The notes under the pieces were generated by a model, which was not told the origin of the DNA, searched no databases, and saw only the letters and a list, made by a program, of their open reading frames with translations. A DNA stretch of 64,000 nt from Prevotella sp. (GTDB lineage: Bacteria; Bacteroidota; Bacteroidia; Bacteroidales; Bacteroidaceae): assembly GCA_015060485.1 (NCBI GenBank), contig SUYI01000005.1, positions 1 to 64,000 on the forward strand, given 5' to 3'. Of the stretch, positions 33,298 to 41,403 are shown in pieces; position 1 is the first letter of the stretch, and every line of letters starts with the position of its first letter. The position numbers and the translations under genes were made by a program.

Positions 33298-36200
33298 CTA
33301 TTGTGTCATTACTATTTCTCGTTCCTCTGGTGTCAGACCATAGAGGTCAAACACGCGATTGTCTATCTCATTGTCTGTTGCGGATATTTGAGCCGTCAGT
33401 TCTTGGCAAGCCTCGCGATATTGGTTGAAGTATTCCTCCCACTCATCTTGCTGCACCAGCGAGAGTTTTATTTTTTGTTTCTTTAGTTCTGCCACAAAGC
33501 CCGCAAAGTCCATCTGGTCGAAAGTCTGCAAAGCCGTTGTTATCTTCACACCTTCCAAATTCTCAATCAAGCGACGGAGGAATCGGTTCCGTTTTTGTTG
33601 CAACTGTTCATTGAGCGTGAGCATCGTTTCGGCAAGGGTAGACAGCGCAGAGTTATCACCAGTTGGAATGGGTATCCTGCCAAAGTATTTCCATATTAGC
33701 TGATAGCCGCCTTGAATCTGCGAACAGAACTTGGTTATCAACCACCAGCCCATACGAGAGTTGAGGATAGAGAGCAATGTCTTACTCTCTGTGGGGATGA
33801 ACCACATTGAATTGTTGGAATAGAAACCTTCCGTGTCGTAGATAAAGCAGGGCTTTACCTGAAACGCTTGATACATGATTTTTGGTTTGGCAAACTGCTC
33901 GTAGTAATCGCACGCCCTCAGTTCCCACCAGAAGTCGCCTTTGTCGGTGCGTTTGCGACCTTTCTCTGCAAAGGGTTCCAGCCAATCAGCTATCGAAGGA
34001 TATTCGGCCTTCAAGAGATTCCATGCTTGGGCTTCATCGTCAATGGTTTGTTCCTGCTGCGTCCACCCCTTCTCAAATAATATCAGGTAGCTCATGGCCT
34101 CGGCCTTGCCATAGGGCGTGATATGTCGTCCTTGCAGGAAGGGGAAAATACGTTCTTTAGCCCGTCCATCGTGGACAATAAGCCGTTGGTAAGTATCGTT
34201 GTCGATGAGGAATGCTTCCGATAATCCTGTCAGGACGCCTCTGTATGCCTCACCGCCTATAGTTTCTTTCAGAGACGGAAATGTGGCCGATAGGTGCTCA
34301 ATCAGGTGTTTCTCTTTCTGTGACGAGATGACCCACGTGTCGCTGCCAAAGAGAGAAAGGTCGAACAGTTCTTCTGTTGCATTGACATTTTGGTTGAAAT
34401 CGTGTGCGTTGGCCGCATTGAGTACCGAAACAGACATCTGGCTGGCAGGTGTCGCATTGCGTCCGATGAAGATACAGGGATAGGTGGTTGCACCCTCGAA
34501 TATCTGAATATCGCCAAAGTCGATAAGTTTCTCCATTCGCTTAGTCAGTAGGTATTCCCTCAATTCCTTGCCATAGCCGGCTTGCAGCCACTTGTTAGGC
34601 ATAATATACGACACGATGCCACTGGGCTTTGCCAACTGAAATGCTTTCTCCACGAAAAGACAGTACATGTCTCCACGTTTGTTGTAGGTGCTGTAGCCAA
34701 CCTGTGATAGTTGGAGGGAGGTTTCAATGACGCTTTCAAGATGTACATACGGCGGATTTCCAATCACTACATCAAAGCCACCCTTTTCGAAAACTTTAGG
34801 GAATTGCTCTTGCCAATTGAAGGCTTTTTCGGCAGCAATAGCTGGGTCGCTAATGAGCGAGTTTCCGCATTTGATATTTTCATTGAGTGAGTTCAGTTTG
34901 CGATGAGGTTTGGCAGTTCGCAGCCATAGAGCCAACTGTGCAATCTCTACACTTTCCTCATTGATGTCAACACCATAGAGATTATGCTCCAAGATACTGT
35001 TTTCTACATCTTGGAACACAATATCAGAACCAGTCACCTTTGCCTCCATCTCGTCTATCAGCTTATGTTCTGCCATCAGAAACTGTAAAGCAGCATTCAG
35101 GAAAGCACCACTACCACATGCAGGGTCAAGAATGGTAATCGCTAAGAGCCATTTACGATAATCCTGTAATTGTTCTAATAGCCGCTTCTTTGTTTGCATC
35201 TGCCGACGCTGATCTGAGAAATATTCTTCCTCAACAATATGAAGTTGTTGCTTCTTCTCTGTACAGAGACGGCCAACGGTATTCTCTACGATGTATTTAG
35301 TAATATACTGAGGGGTGTAGAATACACCATCCTGCTTGCGTTTCGAAGTATTGGTAACAGCGCCGCTATTGATTTGCTGGGTTACTTCCTCGATTTCTGA
35401 CAACGAGTTTTCGAAGATATGCCCCAGGATATTCACATCCACGTCGCTCTCAAAATCGTATTCTGACAATTTGCGTGTATGCTCCGCCAAAAGGTCGTCG
35501 CTAATCTTGATGTTGTCTAATACTTCGTCAGGCTTGAAGAGTCCTCCGTTATAGGCAAATATCTCGTACTTCTTGCCCTGAAAGCCAGTATTCATATAGC
35601 CGAAGTACTTCTTCACCCGGTCGTAGAATGGGCGGTATTCATCCATCTCCTTCAACTTCTCCCATTGGTCGATAATCTGCACCATTGAGTTGGGAGGCAA
35701 CAGTCCACAATCCTCCGCAAAGAAGATGAACAGCAGGCGGTCTAATAACTTCTGGGTCTTCTTGAACAATAGCAGTTGCCATTCTTTACTGTCCTTGCCT
35801 TCTGGCGTTGGATTCAGTTTCAGGATGTCTGCAAAGAGTAACCGTTTGAACTGCGAATAGTCACGATAGAGCGCCTTTGTTATCTGGTCTTCGCTGGAAA
35901 CCGACTCCTGCTTCATTTGCAATGCAACTCCCCGTTCTACCTGAGAGCGTGCTAAACAAAGATACAATTCACGGAAGTCTGCTTCTGTCAGGTGAAACAG
36001 GCTCCATTCCTGATACTCCACAGAATTGTCAATATAGAGCCTTAATTTCTCAAAGTTGGATATAATAACAAGCCTTGTGTCTTTGTGCTGGTTTTTATAG
36101 CCGAATGCCTGCGCCTCAATTTTTGAGAGGTCCGTAGTCTTATGGTCTTTCAGCTCAATCACGCCTATCACCTTGTCATCAAGCAAAATAGCACCATCAG

Positions 36201-36456
36201 CCTTCTTTGAATTCGTTTCGTTTTTCTTCTCAGTAATGAGGTTGAAGTTAGGTGATGGATTGAGTGTATAACCCAACACCTTGACAAACAACTCGCGAAG
36301 GAAACCTTCCTGGAATTGTTCCTCTTTCGACTGTTGGATGTTGGCTTGTATCTGGGCGTCAAGAAAATAATCTTGAAAACGCTTCCATGCTTCACTGACC
36401 GCCACATCATCAATCAGCCCCAAGTATTTCTTGGTAATCGTCTTTTGAAATAGCAT
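33298..36456 (-). CDS. Type IIG restriction-modification enzyme (Eco57I/BREX-like adenine methyltransferase with nuclease)
   Basis: 1052-aa single-chain enzyme. The N-terminal nuclease domain has D87, E101 and K103 (KKADGAI then GVIELKD), a PD-(D/E)xK site. The N6-adenine methyltransferase follows, with SAM motif LDPACGSGAF at 443-452 and catalytic NPPY at 567-570. The C-terminal third (about 700-1000, including GRIPIP and a coiled region) is the TaqI-like target recognition domain. Cutting and methylation in one chain define type IIG; PglX-type methyltransferases lack the nuclease. All motifs are intact, so it is probably active. A long structured RNA leader precedes it. Confidence 0.85.
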   Translation of the reverse strand: MLFQKTITKKYLGLIDDVAVSEAWKRFQDYFLDAQIQANIQQSKEEQFQEGFLRELFVKVLGYTLNPSPNFNLITEKKNETNSKKADGAILLDDKVIGVIELKDHKTTDLSKIEAQAFGYKNQHKDTRLVIISNFEKLRLYIDNSVEYQEWSLFHLTEADFRELYLCLARSQVERGVALQMKQESVSSEDQITKALYRDYSQFKRLLFADILKLNPTPEGKDSKEWQLLLFKKTQKLLDRLLFIFFAEDCGLLPPNSMVQIIDQWEKLKEMDEYRPFYDRVKKYFGYMNTGFQGKKYEIFAYNGGLFKPDEVLDNIKISDDLLAEHTRKLSEYDFESDVDVNILGHIFENSLSEIEEVTQQINSGAVTNTSKRKQDGVFYTPQYITKYIVENTVGRLCTEKKQQLHIVEEEYFSDQRRQMQTKKRLLEQLQDYRKWLLAITILDPACGSGAFLNAALQFLMAEHKLIDEMEAKVTGSDIVFQDVENSILEHNLYGVDINEESVEIAQLALWLRTAKPHRKLNSLNENIKCGNSLISDPAIAAEKAFNWQEQFPKVFEKGGFDVVIGNPPYVHLESVIETSLQLSQVGYSTYNKRGDMYCLFVEKAFQLAKPSGIVSYIMPNKWLQAGYGKELREYLLTKRMEKLIDFGDIQIFEGATTYPCIFIGRNATPASQMSVSVLNAANAHDFNQNVNATEELFDLSLFGSDTWVISSQKEKHLIEHLSATFPSLKETIGGEAYRGVLTGLSEAFLIDNDTYQRLIVHDGRAKERIFPFLQGRHITPYGKAEAMSYLILFEKGWTQQEQTIDDEAQAWNLLKAEYPSIADWLEPFAEKGRKRTDKGDFWWELRACDYYEQFAKPKIMYQAFQVKPCFIYDTEGFYSNNSMWFIPTESKTLLSILNSRMGWWLITKFCSQIQGGYQLIWKYFGRIPIPTGDNSALSTLAETMLTLNEQLQQKRNRFLRRLIENLEGVKITTALQTFDQMDFAGFVAELKKQKIKLSLVQQDEWEEYFNQYREACQELTAQISATDNEIDNRVFDLYGLTPEEREIVMTQ

Positions 36457-36465
36457 CGTAATATA

Positions 36466-36793
36466 TCGGTTTTAGGCACTCACTGACTTATCGGGATTTG
36501 TGACGGGCTAAAACCAAAGCGACCTCAGAACATAGAAAAGGCGTGAACCGCCTTATCTACATCTTGAGGCCGTAGGAATCGCCCGAATTACCAGATAAGT
36601 CATGTCCACACCCTAAGGTGCAGAACTAGTGACTATTAGGTAATTCTATCTTTGAAATTTCCTACGTTTCAAGATGTACCGAATAATCAGCTAATGCTGT
36701 TATTGTTTACCAACTAAAGTCATACCGCCACCCTGCACTTAGGGAACCAAGCCGCAGCAGGCGTCGTTTACGACGTATCGGTGATACTTGTTG
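36466..36793 (-). ncRNA. Structured, pseudoknotted leader RNA of the type IIG operon
   Basis: About 330 nt between the promoter and the ATG at 36456. Helices on forward coordinates: GTATC/GATAC (36775-36787); CGTCG/CGACG (36762-36775); CAGC/GCTG with flanking AATAA/TTATT (36682-36704); CATCTTGA/TCAAGATG (36560-36567, 36669-36676); CGTAGGAA/TTCCTACG (36571-36578, 36659-36666); GAATTACC/GGTAATTC (36585-36592, 36639-36646); AAGGCG/CGCCTT (36538-36554); GGTTTTAG/CTAAAACC (36468-36515). CCCTAAGGTGCAG (36611-36623), inside the central loop, pairs with CTGCACTTAGGG (36733-36744) outside it, a 12-bp pseudoknot with one bulge. No ORF, no tmRNA tag, no RNase P core and no group II domain V is seen. Confidence 0.7.
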
Positions 36794-36826
36794 GCAAAGT
36801 TAGAGAAAATATTTGTAATCGCCAAA
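36794..36826 (-). promoter_or_regulatory. Strong promoter of the structured leader
   Basis: Reverse strand TTTG (36826-36823), 20-bp spacer, TAACTTTGC (36802-36794). Consensus-like in both elements; transcription should begin at about 36788. Confidence 0.8.
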
Positions 36827-36986
36827 TAATTTGAAGAAAAAGAAATCTTTCGAGTGAAAGTATGTGGTCCTATAATGGCTGTCAGATGAAGTTCATGCAG
36901 GAAAAATGGGTTTTTCTGTGGTTTTTTGTTAGATTAACAATAAAAATCGCGTGTTTTGCTCACTTAGTTGTACCTTTGCAGTCGTT

Positions 36987-37766
36987 ATGAAGAAATATGT
37001 TCTTGACTTGACTGTAAAAAGTGTGGAACGGCTCAGTCCGAAGCATGTGCTGATACGTCTGACGGATTCGAAGCCGCTTCTGGATATGCTGCCAGGACAG
37101 TTTGTTGAAGTCCGTGTGGATGGTTCGCCGACAACTTTCCTGCGTCGTCCCATTTCCATCAATTTTGTAGATCGCGTGCACAACGAATTATGGCTGATGG
37201 TAGCCATGATAGGTGATGGTACACGTCAGTTGGGGAAACTGAAGGCTGGCGATACGCTGAACTGTGTGCTGCCTCTTGGCAATAGCTTTACTTTGCCTAC
37301 ACAAATGAGCGAAAAACCGTCTTTCCTGTTGGTTGGCGGCGGCGTGGGTATGGCTCCGATGCTTTATCTGGGTGCTCAACTAAAGGAAATGGGGTTTGAA
37401 CCTACGTTCCTGTTGGGTGGTCGGACAAAAACAGATATTCTGGAACTTGATTTATTTAAAAAGTACGGGCGTGTGTGCATAACTACTGAGGATGGTTCGC
37501 TGGGTGAGAAAGGTTTTGTGACAAACCATAGTGTGCTTGCTGAACATTTTGACCGGATATGCACTTGCGGTCCAAAGCCGATGATGGTCGCTGTGGCCCG
37601 TTATGCAAAGGAAAAGGATATTGATTGTGAGGTTTCGTTAGAGAATATGATGGCCTGCGGACTGGGAGCTTGTCTCTGTTGTGTGGAGAAAACAACGGAG
37701 GGAAACCTATGTGTCTGCAAAGAAGGACCGGTGTTTAACGTAAAACGATTGTTATGGCAGATTTAG
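36987..37766 (+). CDS. pyrK: Dihydroorotate dehydrogenase B, electron-transfer subunit
   Basis: 259-aa iron-sulfur flavoprotein that passes electrons from PyrD to NAD+. Features: FAD-binding [10 protein letters not shown]-binding GGGVGMAP, and a C-terminal 2Fe-2S cluster with cysteines in [11 protein letters not shown] and LCVCKEGP. The box TACCTTTGC (36971-36979) ends 7 nt before the ATG, so little or no leader exists. It overlaps the pyrD start by 13 bp, indicating translational coupling. Confidence 0.93.
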   Translation: MKKYVLDLTVKSVERLSPKHVLIRLTDSKPLLDMLPGQFVEVRVDGSPTTFLRRPISINFVDRVHNELWLMVAMIGDGTRQLGKLKAGDTLNCVLPLGNSFTLPTQMSEKPSFLLVGGGVGMAPMLYLGAQLKEMGFEPTFLLGGRTKTDILELDLFKKYGRVCITTEDGSLGEKGFVTNHSVLAEHFDRICTCGPKPMMVAVARYAKEKDIDCEVSLENMMACGLGACLCCVEKTTEGNLCVCKEGPVFNVKRLLWQI

Positions 37767-38659
37767 GAGTCAATATAGGCGCATTGGCATTGAAGAATCC
37801 AGTGATGACGGCGTCAGGGACGTTCGGATATGGTCTTGAATTTCAGGATTTCATTCCTTTGGACGGCCTGGGCGGTATCATTGTGAAAGGTACTACGCTG
37901 AAGCCTCGTGAGGGTAATGACTATCCGCGAATGGCGGAAACGGCAAGCGGTATGCTGAACTGTGTAGGACTACAAAACAAGGGGGTAGACTATTTCTGTG
38001 AACATATCTATCCTCAGATCAAGGATATTGACACCAATATGATTGTTAATGTCAGTGGCTCTTCGCCTGAGGATTATGCCGAGTGTGCTGCTCGAATCGA
38101 TGCTCTTGACAGGATTCCTGCTATCGAACTGAACATATCCTGTCCGAATGTGAAAGATGGTGGAATGGCGTTCGGTGTGACTTGTGCTGGTGCTTCCAGT
38201 GTGGTGAAGGCAGTACGCCAGGCCTACCATAAGACGCTGATTGTCAAGCTGTCACCTAATGTGACGGACATTGCGGAGATAGCCCGTGCCGTAGAGGCTG
38301 AGGGGGCTGACAGCGTGTCGCTGATTAACACGTTGATGGGAATGGCTATCGACATAGAAAAGCGTAGACCGTTGCTTAGCATCAATACCGGTGGACTCAG
38401 CGGGCCAGCCGTAAAGCCTGTGGCGCTGCGAATGGTCTGGCAAGTGGCAAAAGCTGTCAAGATACCAGTAGTCGGCTTGGGTGGTATCACCACTGCCAAG
38501 GATGCTATGGAGTTCCTGATGGCTGGAGCAACGGCTATTGAGATAGGTACAGCTAATTTTTTGGATCCTGCTGTTACCATCAAGGTGAGGGATGGTATCA
38601 ACGATTGGCTTGACCAGCATGGCTGTAAGTCAGTGTCGGAAATAATAGGTTGTATATGA
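37754..38659 (+). CDS. pyrD: Dihydroorotate dehydrogenase B, catalytic subunit
   Basis: 301-aa class 1B FMN enzyme of pyrimidine synthesis. The catalytic cysteine lies in [11 protein letters not shown] phosphate contacts are in [11 protein letters not shown] and the GTFGYG start. Together with PyrK it forms the NAD-linked heterotetramer. The gene starts inside the pyrK end. Its stop codon is followed at once by two 34-bp hairpin repeats. Confidence 0.95.
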   Translation: MADLGVNIGALALKNPVMTASGTFGYGLEFQDFIPLDGLGGIIVKGTTLKPREGNDYPRMAETASGMLNCVGLQNKGVDYFCEHIYPQIKDIDTNMIVNVSGSSPEDYAECAARIDALDRIPAIELNISCPNVKDGGMAFGVTCAGASSVVKAVRQAYHKTLIVKLSPNVTDIAEIARAVEAEGADSVSLINTLMGMAIDIEKRRPLLSINTGGLSGPAVKPVALRMVWQVAKAVKIPVVGLGGITTAKDAMEFLMAGATAIEIGTANFLDPAVTIKVRDGINDWLDQHGCKSVSEIIGCI

Positions 38660-38745
38660 TACAATTTAAGGGCGGCCAAATATGACCGCCCCTCTTCGAG
38701 GGGAAAACCGTATACAATTTGAGGGCGGCCAAATATGACCGCCCC
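38659..38745. repeat. Two 34-bp hairpin repeats after pyrD
   Basis: 38659-38692 and 38712-38745 are identical but for one base: ATACAATTT, then GGGCGG, CCAAATATGA loop, CCGCCC. Between them is CCCCTCTTCGAGGGG, a further perfect hairpin. No T-tract follows, so they look more like dispersed palindromic repeats than simple terminators. The gap to aroC (38746-38885) holds nothing else. Confidence 0.85.
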
Positions 38746-38885
38746 CAACCAACACAAAAACTAAACTAGACTTAACTAAGGCATATCAGGATTTTCACAA
38801 ACCCTCAATAGCTGTTGCAAAGGTAGTATAAAAATTTTAAACTACCATATTTTTTCTTGATTTTTTGCATTTTTATCGCAAAAAA

Positions 38886-39977
38886 TCATATTTTCGTCGT
38901 TTTTTGCAGCAAAAAATGGTCTAAGATGACCATTGCGGCCATCGCTTCGACAATAGGAACAGCTCTTGGGAGCACACACGGATCATGTCGTCCGCGAGCT
39001 TTTAAAGTGGTCTTTTTTCCGAAAACATCTACTGTTTCTTGTTCGCGGAGTAGGGTAGCAACGGGTTTGAAAGCCACCCGGAAGCAGATATCCTGTCCGT
39101 TGGAAATACCTCCCTGGATGCCTCCGCTGTGATTGGTGGCTGTCGCGAGTTGCGGAATAGGACCATCAGTTTGTTCAGTATGCAAGAAGATGTCGTTCTG
39201 TTCAGATCCACGCTTGTTTACGCCTGCAAATCCTTCGCCATATTCAAATCCCTTAGCGGCATTGATGCTCAGCATGGCAGCCCCTAATTGGGCGTGTAAT
39301 TTGCCGAACTCTGGTTCGCCCAGTCCGGCAGGACATCCTTGAATAACTCCAGTAATAATGCCGCCAATAGTATCGCCGGCAGCTTTTACCTCTTCGATGA
39401 GGCCAATCATCTCGTTGGCCTTATTGGCATCAGGACAACGTACGATATTATTCTCTATTTGTCCCAGGTCGTAGTGCGTATAATCTTCCTCGAGGGCAAT
39501 ATCTCCTACCTGCGAGGTATAGGCTGTCACGCGGATTCCCAGCTGGCGCAGGGCGAGTTTGGCCATAGCCCCAGCCACACAACGGCTGATGGTGATTCGG
39601 GCCGAAGAACGTCCTCCGCCACGATGGTCGCGCGTACCATATTTATAAGAATAAGTATAATCAGCATGTGACGGACGGAAGATGTCGCGCATATTGTCGT
39701 AGTCGTCGGAATGCTGATTGGTGTTCCTGACAATGAAACCAATGGGACATCCTGTCGACTTTCCCTCAAACACACCGCTAAGCAGTTCCACATGGTCCTG
39801 CTCCTGGCGGCTGGTGGTGATATGGCTCTGTCCGGGACGCCTCCTGGCCAGTTCTTGCTGGATAAAGTCCACGTCCATCAGAATCCCAGCAGGCATTCCG
39901 TCGACAACACCTCCTATGGCCTCACCATGACTCTCGCCAAAGGTCGTCAGCCTGAATATCTGTCCGAAAGTATTCAC
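38886..39977 (-). CDS. aroC: Chorismate synthase
   Basis: 363-aa FMN-dependent enzyme making chorismate from EPSP. Signatures [18 protein letters not shown] near the start and [14 protein letters not shown] in the first third are diagnostic. The GTG at 39977 ([18 protein letters not shown]) is chosen: a longer frame to 40103 only translates the overlapping His-rich end of slyD in another frame and adds nothing family-like. The gene is 31 bp after slyD on the same strand and likely shares its promoter. An A-rich octamer-like run fills the gap. Confidence 0.93.
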   Translation of the reverse strand: MNTFGQIFRLTTFGESHGEAIGGVVDGMPAGILMDVDFIQQELARRRPGQSHITTSRQEQDHVELLSGVFEGKSTGCPIGFIVRNTNQHSDDYDNMRDIFRPSHADYTYSYKYGTRDHRGGGRSSARITISRCVAGAMAKLALRQLGIRVTAYTSQVGDIALEEDYTHYDLGQIENNIVRCPDANKANEMIGLIEEVKAAGDTIGGIITGVIQGCPAGLGEPEFGKLHAQLGAAMLSINAAKGFEYGEGFAGVNKRGSEQNDIFLHTEQTDGPIPQLATATNHSGGIQGGISNGQDICFRVAFKPVATLLREQETVDVFGKKTTLKARGRHDPCVLPRAVPIVEAMAAMVILDHFLLQKTTKI

Positions 39978-40008
39978 CGATTTTTTTACCTTTTTACTTT
40001 TTAACTTT

Positions 40009-40605
40009 TTAATGGCAGTGTCCGCAGCCACATCCATCGTGATGGTCGTGGTCGCAGTCGCTATCACAGTTGCAATCGCCGTTATGGTCGTGGTGACAGC
40101 CACATCCGCAACCGCCAGACAGATGAGCCACCAAATGCTCTATTTCTTTAGTCGTGGCTTCGCGGTTTTCGAGTACGGTACCCTTGAAAGTGAGATTCTC
40201 GCCAGCCAACGGATGGTTCAGATCCACCTTGACTTTTTCTTCGCCAATTTCGACAACGCGTCCGTAGAAACGCTGTCCCTCTTCGTTCTGCAAGGGAATG
40301 ACAGCATCTTCATAGATATGTTCGTGGTCGAAGTGCCCGTTGATGCTGAACACATCGCGGTCCAAGTCGAGCACGAGCTCGTCATTATAGTCGCCATAGG
40401 CTTGGTCCTGGGGAATGGAGAATTCGAAACTGGCTCCCTTCTCCAGGTCAATTACCTGTTGTTCAAAGGTGTCAAGGGCTATTCCGAATCCTGTAATAAA
40501 CTGGAAGGGGCGCTCTTTCGTAGCCTCTTCCATCATCTCCAGGCCCTGCTCGCCATCAACAAACAGCTGGTAGGCCACTTCCATGTATTGGTTCTTTTTT
40601 TCCAT
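40009..40605 (-). CDS. slyD: SlyD-like FKBP prolyl isomerase with metal-binding tail
   Basis: 198-aa peptidyl-prolyl isomerase: FKBP fold interrupted by an IF insert (about 70-130), with [10 protein letters not shown] closing the fold. The tail (164-198) holds nine cysteines and eight histidines, a nickel/zinc-binding extension like that of E. coli SlyD used in metal delivery. The start at 40605 is the ATG of [15 protein letters not shown]; the box TATCTTTGC (40644-40636, reverse strand) excludes the longer frame to 40821. Transcribed together with aroC. Confidence 0.92.
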   Translation of the reverse strand: MEKKNQYMEVAYQLFVDGEQGLEMMEEATKERPFQFITGFGIALDTFEQQVIDLEKGASFEFSIPQDQAYGDYNDELVLDLDRDVFSINGHFDHEHIYEDAVIPLQNEEGQRFYGRVVEIGEEKVKVDLNHPLAGENLTFKGTVLENREATTKEIEHLVAHLSGGCGCGCHHDHNGDCNCDSDCDHDHHDGCGCGHCH

Positions 40606-40883
40606 AAAATCGTTGTTATATTTCCGTTTTGGTTGGCAAAGATACAAATAAATAGGTGAATCACCAAATTTTCCTTCGAAAAACACTTGCAATTGACCTT
40701 TATCAATGTTTTTGGGGATATGTTGACCTCCGTCAAGAAAGAGGCTGTTTGCGCACACAATTTTGCAAAAAAGCTTGCTCGGTTTCCAAAAACGTCGTAC
40801 CTTTGCACCGTCAATCAGCAAGAGAGCTGATCAATGACACAGGATAACTTTAGTATTAATTAAATTAAGAAAGGGTAACGAAA

Positions 40884-41246
40884 ATGAAAAAGATTGTTTT
40901 GACAATGGTAGCTCTGATGAGCATGACTATGACATTCGCAGAGAATGAGACAGCAGCAAACCTCAACAAGACAGAGGCATATAACTTGAAAAACGTCAAT
41001 ATGACTAAACTCTGTCAGGCTTTGAACCTGTCGAAGGACCAGGAAGAGTGTTTCACTGAGATTTACAACACCTTCAGTTCAGAGTTGCTGTTTGCTGCAC
41101 AGCTGAACGACGAGGAGCGTCAGCAGATGGTCGAGAAGGCTATTAAGAAGGATCTGGGTTATATGGACTACATCCTGAGCCGCGAACAGTATCGTAAGTA
41201 CGTTGTACTGCTCAACATGACACTTCTCAACCGTGGTTTGAGATAA
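40884..41246 (+). CDS. Small secreted protein, 120 aa
   Basis: Signal peptide MKKIVLTMVALMSMTMTFA with cleavage before ENETAA, then a helical domain (LCQALNLSKDQEECFTEIY and EERQQMVEKAIKKDLGYMDY) of a type common in Prevotella and Bacteroides periplasmic proteins. It resembles small Spy-like or DUF proteins in size and helix content but no clear match is known to me. Promoter TACCTTTGC at 40798-40806; terminator follows at once, so it is monocistronic. Codon use suggests good expression. Confidence 0.75.
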   Translation: MKKIVLTMVALMSMTMTFAENETAANLNKTEAYNLKNVNMTKLCQALNLSKDQEECFTEIYNTFSSELLFAAQLNDEERQQMVEKAIKKDLGYMDYILSREQYRKYVVLLNMTLLNRGLR

Positions 41247-41278
41247 TTTGGTAGTTTTAAGGAAAAGAATCGTGAAGT

Positions 41279-41311
41279 CACCGCTCCAACAAGGGCGGTG
41301 GCTCTTTTTTT
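41279..41311 (+). terminator. Intrinsic terminator
   Basis: CACCGC (41279-41284) pairs with GCGGTG (41295-41300), followed by a run of Ts (41304-41311). Confidence 0.8.
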
Positions 41312-41403
41312 ACCAAAAAAAGAAGAAAAAGTTTGTGTATTTCGACAAGAAGTCGTACCTTTGTAGCCACTTTTGAAAATATCAAAAAATAGATAATATT
41401 GTA

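Noticed and set aside
36457..36793. tmRNA, RNase P RNA or intron
   Set aside because: No tag-peptide frame or Ala-tRNA ends, no GAGGAAAGTCCGGGC/ACAGAA core, no domain V; only the size is similar.
39978..40103. N-terminal extension of aroC
   Set aside because: It translates the His/Cys-rich 3' end of slyD in a shifted frame; the GTG at 39977 gives the normal AroC start.
40606..40821. N-terminal extension of slyD
   Set aside because: The promoter box lies inside it; the family starts at [10 protein letters not shown].
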